NCBI GenBank assembly: GCA_944324625.1
Contig: CALUWZ010000027.1
Location: 1 to 14,635 of the forward strand
DNA: 14,635 nucleotides
Direction of reading: 5' to 3'
Source of the DNA: an uncultured Mailhella sp.
GTDB taxonomy: Bacteria > Desulfobacterota > Desulfovibrionia > Desulfovibrionales > Desulfovibrionaceae
The position numbers were made by a program, and so were the translations under genes. Positions 7,651 through 13,756 of the stretch are shown here, one piece after another. Under the pieces are notes generated by a model, which worked only from the letters and a program-made list of their open reading frames with translations, did no database searches and was not told where the DNA came from. Numbering within the stretch: the stretch's first letter is position 1; each line of letters begins with the position of its first letter.

Positions 7651-7920
7651 TATGACCTCTGTATTAAATGGAAACCGTATATATCAATTGCAGAAGGTTT
7701 GATTATTTGGTTAAAAATATTGACTGAGAAATTTCAGCGGGAGAAAAATTAATTTAAATGCAATTTGATTATTTATTATTACAGTAAAATCTTTTGCTTT
7801 TCAAGCGTTAATAACTCTGTTATTATCTCTTTTATCGCGGAAAAAAGCTTTTTATGGCATATGCCATATAATAACATAGTGAAATAATTATTATTTTATA
7901 TTTTTGCGGGAATTTTGCCA
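7651..7920. promoter_or_regulatory. AT-rich divergent regulatory region (SNF2 helicase / ABC binding protein)
   Basis: A 270-base non-coding stretch between two genes that start away from each other. It must carry promoters for both. A TTGACT at 7720-7725 is the best -35-like hexamer on the + strand, but it has no good -10 at 17 bases (AAAAAT at 18), so I do not call a promoter. The striking element is the 16-bp palindrome at 7853-7868, listed separately. Confidence 0.55.
7853..7868. promoter_or_regulatory. 16-bp perfect palindrome, candidate operator
   Basis: TATGGCATATGCCATA reads the same on both strands, about 53 bases before the start of the binding-protein gene. Size and position fit a dimeric repressor or activator site. 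A related interrupted palindrome occurs at 13692-13710 before another gene. I do not match it to a named regulator. Confidence 0.5.
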
Positions 7921-9552
7921 ATGAAAAAATTTTTAAAAATTTTTTTTAATTTTTTTTTGTTATTGTTAATCATTTCATGCAATTCGGAAAACGGAACAGT
8001 TCCTGATAAGCAGAAAAATCCTGTCAATGCTGAAATTCCCAAAGAGCCGCAGCAGGGCGGAAAACTTATACTGGCCAGTATCGGCGAACCGTCCAATCTT
8101 ATTCCCATTTTGGCGGCTGATTCCGCTTCCCACGAAGTGGCGGGATTTTTGTATACTTCTTTGATAAAATATGACAAGGAATACAATATTGTTCCCCTTT
8201 GTGCGGAAAGCTTCGAAGTTTTGGACGGCGGAAAACTGTTCCGCTTCAAACTGCGGGAAGATGTGTATTGGCAGGACGGTGTGCAGCTTACGGCCGATGA
8301 TGTATATTTTACGTATAAGCTGACCATTGACCCCAAAACGCCTACGCCGTATGCCGCTGACTGTCTGCTGGTGAAAGAATTCAAGCAGACGGGAAAATTT
8401 TCTTTTGAAGTGCGTTACGAAAAACCGTATGCAAGGGCAATCGTTACGTGGATGATGTCCATTTTGCCCAAACATATTTTGGAAAATCAAGATATTACCA
8501 AAACTTCCTTTGCCAGAAATCCCGTTGGTGCAGGCCCGTTCAAACTGAAGGAATGGAAAGGCGGATCACAGCTTATTCTGGAAGCCAATGAAACGTATTT
8601 TGAGGGCCGTCCCTATTTGGACCAATTGGTTTACCGTATAATTCCCGACGTTACCACCATATTTTTGGAAGCAAAGGCAGGCAAGGTGGATTATCTCGGC
8701 CTGACTACCCAGCAGTATCTGCTGCAGACCAAGGGGGCTGAGTGGGAAGAAAAATGGCGGAAATACAAATATATTGCCAATGGATACACGTACATAGGCT
8801 TTAATTTGAATCACCCGTTTTTTAAGGACAAAACCGTGCGTCAGGCTCTTTCTTATGCCACGGACAGGGATTTGGTGATTAAAGGCGCACTGCTCGGCCT
8901 TGGGGAAAAGACTGTGGGGCCCTATAAGCCGCATACATGGGTGTATAATGATAAATTGACCCCGTATCCCTGCGATCCCGAAAAAGCTTTGGAACTTTTT
9001 GCCAAGGCAGGCTGGACAAAGGGCAAAGACGGATATCTGCATAAGGACGGGGTACGCTTTTCCTTTACCGTTCTGCTCAATCAGGGCAACAAGGAACGGG
9101 AAACTGTCCTTTTGATTTTGCAGGAGCAGTGGAAAAAACTCGGTATCGACATGAAAATCCGTACCGTGGAATGGGCGACATTTATTAATGAATTTGTGCT
9201 GAAAGGGCGCTACGATGCCGTCATACTGGCATGGAACATTTTGGAAGACCCTGATATTTATGATGTTTGGCATTCTTCGGCCATTCGGCAGAACGGGTTG
9301 AATTTTGTAGGGTTCCGCAATGCCGAACTGGACGGGCTGCTGGAAAAGGGCCGCTCAACGGCAGACAGAACGGAGCGCAAAGCATACTATGACCGCATGC
9401 AGGAAATCCTGCATGAAGAACAGCCTTATTTGTTTTTGTACGTGCCCTATGCCCTGCCCATGGTGCAGAAGCGTTTTCAGGGCATTGAGCCTGCCGTTTC
9501 GGGAATAACCCACAATATGGAAAAGTGGTGGCTGCCAAAAATGTGGCAGTAG
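7921..9552 (+). CDS. ABC transporter substrate-binding lipoprotein, family 5 (peptide/nickel type)
   Basis: Captures a substrate, usually an oligopeptide or a metal complex, in the periplasm for an ABC importer. The product is 543 residues. A lipoprotein signal peptide covers residues 1-19, ending in LIIS with the lipidated C20, followed by a polar linker to about residue 45. The SBP_bac_5 fold is shown by GGKLILASIGEPSNLIPIL, FKLREDVYWQDGVQLTADDV (the family's WxDGxPxTAxDV motif), GAGPFKLKEW and FEGRPYLDQLVYRIIPD. The ATG at 7921 with GGGA at 7908-7911 is preferred to a TTG two codons upstream. The signal-peptide DNA is almost only A and T runs (A6, T5, A5, T8, T9). No permease or ATPase gene adjoins it, so its membrane partners must be elsewhere. 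Substrate is unknown. Confidence 0.92.
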   Translation: MKKFLKIFFNFFLLLLIISCNSENGTVPDKQKNPVNAEIPKEPQQGGKLILASIGEPSNLIPILAADSASHEVAGFLYTSLIKYDKEYNIVPLCAESFEVLDGGKLFRFKLREDVYWQDGVQLTADDVYFTYKLTIDPKTPTPYAADCLLVKEFKQTGKFSFEVRYEKPYARAIVTWMMSILPKHILENQDITKTSFARNPVGAGPFKLKEWKGGSQLILEANETYFEGRPYLDQLVYRIIPDVTTIFLEAKAGKVDYLGLTTQQYLLQTKGAEWEEKWRKYKYIANGYTYIGFNLNHPFFKDKTVRQALSYATDRDLVIKGALLGLGEKTVGPYKPHTWVYNDKLTPYPCDPEKALELFAKAGWTKGKDGYLHKDGVRFSFTVLLNQGNKERETVLLILQEQWKKLGIDMKIRTVEWATFINEFVLKGRYDAVILAWNILEDPDIYDVWHSSAIRQNGLNFVGFRNAELDGLLEKGRSTADRTERKAYYDRMQEILHEEQPYLFLYVPYALPMVQKRFQGIEPAVSGITHNMEKWWLPKMWQ

Positions 9553-9560
9553 GCATTTTG

Positions 9561-9600
9561 TGCGGCATTAAATGAGACAGGGACATGCGCAGTTTTTTTT
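9561..9600 (+). terminator. Probable rho-independent terminator after the binding-protein gene
   Basis: Arms TGCGGCAT (9561-9568) and ATGCGCA (9585-9591) pair with one bulged G. The loop is large, about 16 bases, and T8 follows at 9593-9600. The stem is weaker than the others in this window. Its last two T bases are shared with the -35 box of the spoT promoter. Confidence 0.5.
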
Positions 9601-9627
9601 GACAAAATTTGATTTCTGCTTTAATAT
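9599..9627 (+). promoter_or_regulatory. Sigma70-type promoter of spoT/rsh
   Basis: A consensus -35 box TTGACA (9599-9604) and a near-consensus -10 box TAATAT (9622-9627) are separated by exactly 17 bases. The predicted transcript start is near 9634, which leaves a 5' leader of about 24 bases before the ATG at 9658. No operator-like repeat overlaps it, which suggests constitutive expression. Confidence 0.75.
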
Positions 9628-9644
9628 GAATGTATGCAATCAGA

Positions 9645-9650
9645 AAAGGA
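9645..9650 (+). promoter_or_regulatory. Ribosome-binding site that fixes the spoT/rsh start
   Basis: AAAGGA lies seven bases before the ATG at 9658. An in-frame ATG at 9634 has no ribosome-binding site and sits at the predicted transcription start, so 9658 is the better initiator. Confidence 0.75.
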
Positions 9651-9657
9651 CAAAAAT

Positions 9658-12033
9658 ATGGCAGAACTGCAAGATGTAAAAATTGATGAGCAAAAACAGG
9701 ATGTTTCTGATGTTTCTGATGTTTCCGTTCAGAGTGCGGAGAATACTGCAGAAGCCGAACGTGCAGGTCAGGACAGGGAAAAGCTTATCAGTGAGAAAAA
9801 AGCCGAGGAACAGCGTGAGCTGTCCATTCCCGTTGCCCTGAAAAAGGAAGAAAATACCAATCAAATCGTGCCGGTGGAAGAAATTATTCAAATTGCTTTG
9901 AAGTTCAATCCTCATGTGGATACGAAAAAAAAAAAAAAAGCCTATGATTTTGCTTCCGTTGCCCATGCCGGACAGCTCAGAATGTCCGGTGAGCCATATT
10001 TTATTCATCCTTCAGCCGTGGCAAAAGGCATTGCCGAAATGGGCTTTGACGAACATACCATTGCGGCGGGACTTCTGCATGACACGGTGGAAGACACCAA
10101 TGCTTCCATAGAAGAATTGGACGAAGAATTCGGCGAACAGGTGGCGGACATTGTGGACGGCGTAACCAAAATCAGCCTTATGACCTTTGATACCAAGGAA
10201 GAGGCGCAGGCGGAAAATATCCGCAAAATGATTTTGGCCATGAGCCATGATATCCGCGTGCCCATAGTCAAGCTTGCGGACAGAACCCACAATATGCGCA
10301 CCCTGCAGTTCCAAAAGCCTCATAAAAAGATTTCCATTTCTCAGGAAACCATGGATATTTATGCGCCGCTTGCCAACCGTCTCGGTCTGCATAAAATCAA
10401 GCAGGAGCTTGAGGATTTGAGTTTCCGCTATCTTCAGCCCGATAAATATGCATATATTTCCAACTGGCTGGAAACCAACCAAGTGGTTGAACGTCAGATT
10501 ATCAGCAAGGTCATCACCAAAATTGAGCAGATCATGTCCGAAAACGGCATTGAGGGCCGCGTGTTCGGGCGCATCAAGCAGGTCTACAGCATTTATATGA
10601 AAATGCAGGCGCAGGGCACAAGCCTTGATGAAATGCACGATATCATTGCATTCCGTGTCATTGTGAAAGAGTTGCGTGACTGTTATGCCGTGCTCGGTCT
10701 TGTGCATGCTTTGTGGCGTCCCGTTTCAGGCCGTTTCAAAGATTATATTTCCCTGCCGAAAGCCAACGGTTACCAAAGCCTGCACAGTACCGTGATAGGG
10801 CCTGAAGGTGAGCGCATAGAAATTCAAATCCGTACCGAAGAAATGAATGAATTTGCGGAACACGGGGTGGCATCGCACTGGCTGTATAAGGAAAAAAATA
10901 AAAATCATGCGATTAAGGCAGGGGATATGCCCCAGCTTCAGTGGATCCGCGATATTTTGGAACGTCAGCGCGATGAGGCGGATTCCCGTGAATTTATGCA
11001 GGCTTTGCGCCTTGATTTGTTCAATGACGAAATTTATGTGTTTACCCCCAAAGGTTTGGTAAAGCAGCTGCCGGACGGCGCAACCCCTCTTGACTTTGCC
11101 TTTTTAATCCATACCGATGTCGGTTTTCACTGCGTGGGAGCAAAGATAAACGGCCGTCTTGTGCCTTTGTCCACCAAGCTGAAAAGCGGTGATACCGTTG
11201 AAATTATTACTGACAAAAACCGTTATCCCAGCCGTGACTGGCTGAAGCTTGTAAAAACGTCCAAGGCCCGTTCCAAAATCCAAAATTATCTGCGCACGGA
11301 AGAGCGCACCAAGGCCATTGCTCTCGGCCGCGATATGCTGGAAAAAGAAGGCCGCAAAATGGGCATAAATGTTGTCCGTGCGGTCAAAGACGGAACCATA
11401 AGCGATCTTATTTCCGAGTTTTCCGCTTCCAGTGTGGATGATTTGTTTGCCAGTGTGGGTTATGCCAAGTTTACGCCCAAAAAGGTTCTGACCAAGCTGC
11501 AGACCCTCATTGACCCCAAAAATACCGAAGTGCTGCAGCCTGAACAGCAGACCAAGCCTTCCACGGCGGACAATAAAGATCATACGGGCGGCATTGTGGT
11601 TAAAGGCATTGATGATACCTTGGTGCATTTTGCAAAATGCTGCAAGCCTGTTCCCGGGGATCAGGTTGTCGGTTTTATCAGCCGCGGCCGCGGTGTTATC
11701 GTGCATTTGTCCAATTGCCCGCACTTGCTTGATTTGGAGCCTGAGCGGCTTATTTCCGTTTCTTGGCAGAATGCCGAAACCAGACCGTTTCCTGCAACGA
11801 TTAAAGTTACCGCGAAAAACGAAAAAGGTCTTTTGGCTGCCATTGCCGCGGAAATTGCCAATTCCGACGTCAATATTGAAGGGCTTATTCTTACCAGTAC
11901 CATTGACGGCAAATCCGAAGTTGATTTTACCGTTGAAGTAACGGATGCGGTGCATTTGTACCAGCTTATGGACAATATCAGAAAGCTGCCCAATATTTAT
12001 CAGGTTGTCCGCGGTGTGAGCGATTACGCATAG
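9658..12033 (+). CDS. spoT: Bifunctional (p)ppGpp synthetase/hydrolase, RelA/SpoT family
   Basis: Makes and degrades the stringent-response alarmone (p)ppGpp. The product is 791 residues. Order: an acidic, low-complexity N-terminal extension (1-70); HD hydrolase domain with H117, H141-D142 and D208 spaced as in known active hydrolases; synthetase domain with the RXKD motif of bifunctional enzymes (R359-F-K-D362), GYQSLH (Y372) and EIQIRT (E388); TGS domain (about 457-516); CC-type zinc-finger/RIS segment starting C661-C662; C-terminal ACT domain (about 711-785). Both active sites look intact. The extension includes a triplicated DVS unit from 9-bp repeats (9700-9726). Residues K90-K94 are encoded by an unbroken run of 15 A (9925-9939), just before the HD domain, a likely slippage site. 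A sigma70 promoter lies directly upstream, and the next gene starts eight bases after the stop, so the pair forms an operon. Only one RelA/SpoT gene is seen here. Confidence 0.96.
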   Translation: MAELQDVKIDEQKQDVSDVSDVSVQSAENTAEAERAGQDREKLISEKKAEEQRELSIPVALKKEENTNQIVPVEEIIQIALKFNPHVDTKKKKKAYDFASVAHAGQLRMSGEPYFIHPSAVAKGIAEMGFDEHTIAAGLLHDTVEDTNASIEELDEEFGEQVADIVDGVTKISLMTFDTKEEAQAENIRKMILAMSHDIRVPIVKLADRTHNMRTLQFQKPHKKISISQETMDIYAPLANRLGLHKIKQELEDLSFRYLQPDKYAYISNWLETNQVVERQIISKVITKIEQIMSENGIEGRVFGRIKQVYSIYMKMQAQGTSLDEMHDIIAFRVIVKELRDCYAVLGLVHALWRPVSGRFKDYISLPKANGYQSLHSTVIGPEGERIEIQIRTEEMNEFAEHGVASHWLYKEKNKNHAIKAGDMPQLQWIRDILERQRDEADSREFMQALRLDLFNDEIYVFTPKGLVKQLPDGATPLDFAFLIHTDVGFHCVGAKINGRLVPLSTKLKSGDTVEIITDKNRYPSRDWLKLVKTSKARSKIQNYLRTEERTKAIALGRDMLEKEGRKMGINVVRAVKDGTISDLISEFSASSVDDLFASVGYAKFTPKKVLTKLQTLIDPKNTEVLQPEQQTKPSTADNKDHTGGIVVKGIDDTLVHFAKCCKPVPGDQVVGFISRGRGVIVHLSNCPHLLDLEPERLISVSWQNAETRPFPATIKVTAKNEKGLLAAIAAEIANSDVNIEGLILTSTIDGKSEVDFTVEVTDAVHLYQLMDNIRKLPNIYQVVRGVSDYA
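9700..9726 (+). repeat. Tandem 9-bp repeat, three copies
   Basis: GATGTTTCT, GATGTTTCT, GATGTTTCC in a row within the N-terminal extension of spoT/rsh, encoding DVS three times. Copy-number change would keep the reading frame. Confidence 0.9.
9925..9939 (+). repeat. Homopolymer run of 15 A inside spoT/rsh
   Basis: Five AAA lysine codons without interruption (residues 90-94). One extra A gives a stop two codons after the run (TGA at 9945-9947). One lost A leads to a stop at 10109-10111. Either change removes the hydrolase and synthetase domains. Confidence 0.9.
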
Positions 12034-12041
12034 GAGCAGAT

Positions 12042-12521
12042 ATGTTTTTTGACAGATTGGAACATGTGGGAAATTACGGAAAAGGAGCAAAATGGCGTGA
12101 GGTTATTTTGCAGTTCATCAAAGAATATTCCCTTGTTTTGGATAAGGAAGAAGGGTCGTATCCGCTTTGTCACGGTGCGTTTTACAATGTGATGTCCGCC
12201 GAACTGAAAAGCGACAATGCTTATGAATATCATAAAAAATATATAGACGTGCACTGCACTGTCAGCGGAACGGAAAAAATCGACGGAGCTTTTTTTTCGC
12301 TGTTCCTTGGCAGCGGCAATTATTCTGAGGAAAAAGATGCGGGATTTTTTCACGGAATTCCTGAAAAGGACTGTACCTTTTATGTTGAACCCGGAAACTG
12401 TGCGGTATTTTTTCCTTATGAGGCGCATAAAACCCTTTTGCTTGACGACAGGGGGGATGCGGCAAAAAGGATAAAGAAGGCCGTGATTAAAATTCCTGCC
12501 CAGCTGTGGGAAAAAGCTTGA
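12042..12521 (+). CDS. YhcH/YjgK/YiaL (DUF386) family protein, probable sugar anomerase
   Basis: A 159-residue cupin-like protein of the YhcH/TabA/EbgC family, the normal length. The family's metal-site pattern is visible: E62-x-H64 and D69 with H71 in the YEYHKKYIDVH block, and H129 in FFPYEAHK. Characterised relatives include NanQ (YhcH), which speeds anomerisation of sialic acid, and E. coli TabA; the sugar used here is not predictable. The ATG at 12042 uses an AGGAG ribosome-binding site that overlaps the spoT/rsh stop, so expression is coupled to that gene. No sialic acid or other sugar-catabolism gene is in the window, so this link to an alarmone enzyme looks like position rather than pathway. 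It ends shortly before selC with no convincing terminator in between, so read-through into selC is possible. Confidence 0.88.
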   Translation: MFFDRLEHVGNYGKGAKWREVILQFIKEYSLVLDKEEGSYPLCHGAFYNVMSAELKSDNAYEYHKKYIDVHCTVSGTEKIDGAFFSLFLGSGNYSEEKDAGFFHGIPEKDCTFYVEPGNCAVFFPYEAHKTLLLDDRGDAAKRIKKAVIKIPAQLWEKA

Positions 12522-12544
12522 TTATTTTTTTATTTTTTTATACA
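12518..12544 (+). promoter_or_regulatory. Possible selC promoter
   Basis: TATACA (12539-12544) lies 9 bases before the tRNA 5' end, the right place for a -10 box. The best -35-like hexamer, TTGATT at 12518-12523, is only 15 bases away. selC may instead be co-transcribed from upstream. Confidence 0.35.
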
Positions 12545-12553
12545 CACGGCTGT

Positions 12554-12647
12554 GGAAGTGTTTTGTCACCGGTGTGGCACGCAGTCTTCAAAACTGTTGT
12601 CAGGCAGAAATGTCTGAGGTAGGTTCGACTCCTATGCACTTCCGCCA
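12554..12647 (+). tRNA. selC: tRNA-Sec (selenocysteine), anticodon UCA
   Basis: A 94-base tRNA that reads in-frame UGA codons as selenocysteine with SelA and SelB. The eight-pair acceptor stem typical of tRNA-Sec is formed by GGAAGTGT and GCACTTCC (last pair G-U). The anticodon stem GCAGT/ACTGT (outer pair G-U) holds the loop CTTCAAA with UCA at 12588-12590. The long variable arm CAGGCA-GAAA-TGTCTG has six pairs and a GAAA loop. The T arm is TAGG-TTCGACT-CCTA. The discriminator base is G (12644), and CCA is encoded (12645-12647). It implies that the organism makes selenoproteins, for example formate dehydrogenase or hydrogenase in relatives. A terminator follows 12 bases later. Confidence 0.96.
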
Positions 12648-12659
12648 AATTTTTGCAGT

Positions 12660-12688
12660 AAAAAAGGCTTCATGCGAAGCCTTTTTTT
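12660..12688. terminator. Bidirectional rho-independent terminator after selC
   Basis: A6-GGCTTC (12660-12671) pairs with GAAGCC-T6 (12676-12687) around the loop ATGC, with T7 at 12682-12688. It ends selC on the + strand, and its A run lets it end the converging - strand operon whose last stop is at 12706. Confidence 0.92.
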
Positions 12689-12705
12689 GTTAATATTTTT
12701 TCGGG

Positions 12706-13029
12706 TTATCGGTAAAAATTATGTCCCTGCGCATTGGCGTAACGCTTGCTTGCCGAACGCTGGCTGCGGGTTTGGAGAAGATTCTGACGGATTTGTTCTT
12801 TGAGTTTTACGCCTTCTTCATAAATTATCTGATGATACCCTTGGAGGGCAAGCAATTTCATCTTGCAGTCTTCTGAATTGAGCTCGTCCTGCGTAAAATG
12901 CAGCTGATCAAGCAAGGCAACACGTTCTTCAAAAAACGATATTGCTCCGTCCACATCGCCTTTCTGCATTGCTTCCAGTTCAAACTGGGCAATAATAAGC
13001 ATTCTGTCCAGCAGTGTTAAGCTTGACAT
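12706..13029 (-). CDS. Small helical protein, possible flagellar FliT-like chaperone
   Basis: A 107-residue, nearly all-helical cytosolic protein with no signal peptide. The pattern LLDRMLIIAQFELEAM...GDVDGAISFFEERVALLDQL gives two amphipathic helices, followed by a helix with IYEEGVKLKEQIRQNLL and a basic tail (RSQRSASKRYANAQGHNFYR). Length and helix layout resemble FliT/FlgN-type flagellar export chaperones, but I see no diagnostic residue, so this is an inference. The ATG at 13029 has an AGG-type ribosome-binding site six bases upstream. It starts 18 bases after the stop of the 204-residue gene, so they form one operon, last before the terminator at 12660-12688. Confidence 0.72.
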   Translation of the reverse strand: MSSLTLLDRMLIIAQFELEAMQKGDVDGAISFFEERVALLDQLHFTQDELNSEDCKMKLLALQGYHQIIYEEGVKLKEQIRQNLLQTRSQRSASKRYANAQGHNFYR

Positions 13030-13047
13030 AGGAACCTGTCTTGCCGC

Positions 13048-13662
13048 TTATTGTGAAATGCCGTTTACTTCTGTTTGGAAGTAGAAACGGAGGGAGGTCA
13101 GGTAGTTGTCCCACTCTGCGCAAAGGGGTGAAATTTCAAATTCAAGCAGGTCGGCAACCAAAATCCAGTCTTCGTTTTCCATTGCTTCGGTAATTTCCAG
13201 AAGGAGCTGTTTGTATTTTTCTGAAAGTTCCGTATATTCAGGAGTTTTCGGTGCATTGAAATCTTGTTGGAAGCAGGAAATCATGGTCATGAAATTACGG
13301 ATTACATCTGTCATGTTGGATATGGTGGTCAGAGCATCCATGTCGTCGCCGCGGCGAAGGGATTCGGAAGCCTGTACGGATGCAAGCTTTACGGAAGCCG
13401 TTACTTTGAAAAGTTCTTCCACTATCTGAGAAGCCATTTCCGTAAAGCTGATGGCAGTGATTTCAACTTTTTTGATTTCGTCCGGTTCAATGTCTTCTGC
13501 CTGATGCGGATACAGTTCGTCAAAAAGTTCGTCATTTAAATGAACGGCGGTAATGATTTGATGAGCATTGTTGCAGCTTTCGTTGGTGGCTAAGAGAAGT
13601 TCTTCCAAGTTGGCGAATTGATTGATTTCAAATGCGCTTTTTTGACCATTAATGTAAATCAT
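13048..13662 (-). CDS. Conserved-looking hypothetical helical protein
   Basis: A 204-residue acidic cytosolic protein that I do not recognise. Residues 1-75 look like a small alpha/beta domain (MIYINGQKSAFE... to IKKVEITAIS). The rest is helical, with VEELFKVTASVKLASVQASESLRRGDDMDALTTISN and a second unit ending in WILVADLLEFEISPLCAEWDNYL; the GDDMDAL and NEDWILVADLLE parts look like repeated helical pairs. No signal peptide or membrane segment is present. The ATG at 13662 is chosen because a strong GGAGGG ribosome-binding site (13667-13672) precedes it; an in-frame ATG at 13680 would place that site inside the gene. It lies 94 bases after the GT9 glycosyltransferase gene and 18 bases before the FliT-like gene, so it probably shares a function with the latter. 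Confidence 0.8.
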   Translation of the reverse strand: MIYINGQKSAFEINQFANLEELLLATNESCNNAHQIITAVHLNDELFDELYPHQAEDIEPDEIKKVEITAISFTEMASQIVEELFKVTASVKLASVQASESLRRGDDMDALTTISNMTDVIRNFMTMISCFQQDFNAPKTPEYTELSEKYKQLLLEITEAMENEDWILVADLLEFEISPLCAEWDNYLTSLRFYFQTEVNGISQ

Positions 13663-13691
13663 TTTTCCCTCCAAGGTCATGAATGCGATTT

Positions 13692-13749
13692 TATGGCAAA
13701 ATTTGCCGTATTTGTTTTTGGAAATAACAAATGCAAAAAATATGCCATA
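13692..13749. promoter_or_regulatory. Nested palindromes upstream of the two-gene operon
   Basis: Three inverted repeats sit in the 94-base gap between the GT9 gene and the 204-residue gene. An odd-length palindrome GGCAAA-A-TTTGCC (13695-13707) extends to a 19-bp site 13692-13710 with one mismatched pair. ATTTGTT/AACAAAT lies at 13710-13716 and 13726-13732. TATGGCA/TGCCATA lies at 13692-13698 and 13743-13749. They could be operators or one large hairpin in the transcript. The first resembles the palindrome at 7853-7868. Confidence 0.5.
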
Positions 13750-13756
13750 TCTCAGT

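Noticed and set aside
6121..7752. Long + strand open frames (291 and 242 codons)
   Set aside because: They are antisense shadows of the SNF2 helicase gene, with no ribosome-binding sites or family motifs.
9634..9657. Upstream ATG for spoT/rsh
   Set aside because: No ribosome-binding site, and it coincides with the predicted transcription start. The ATG at 9658 has an ideal site.
13663..13680. Upstream in-frame ATG (13680) for the 204-residue gene
   Set aside because: It would place the strong GGAGGG ribosome-binding site of the 13662 start inside the coding sequence.
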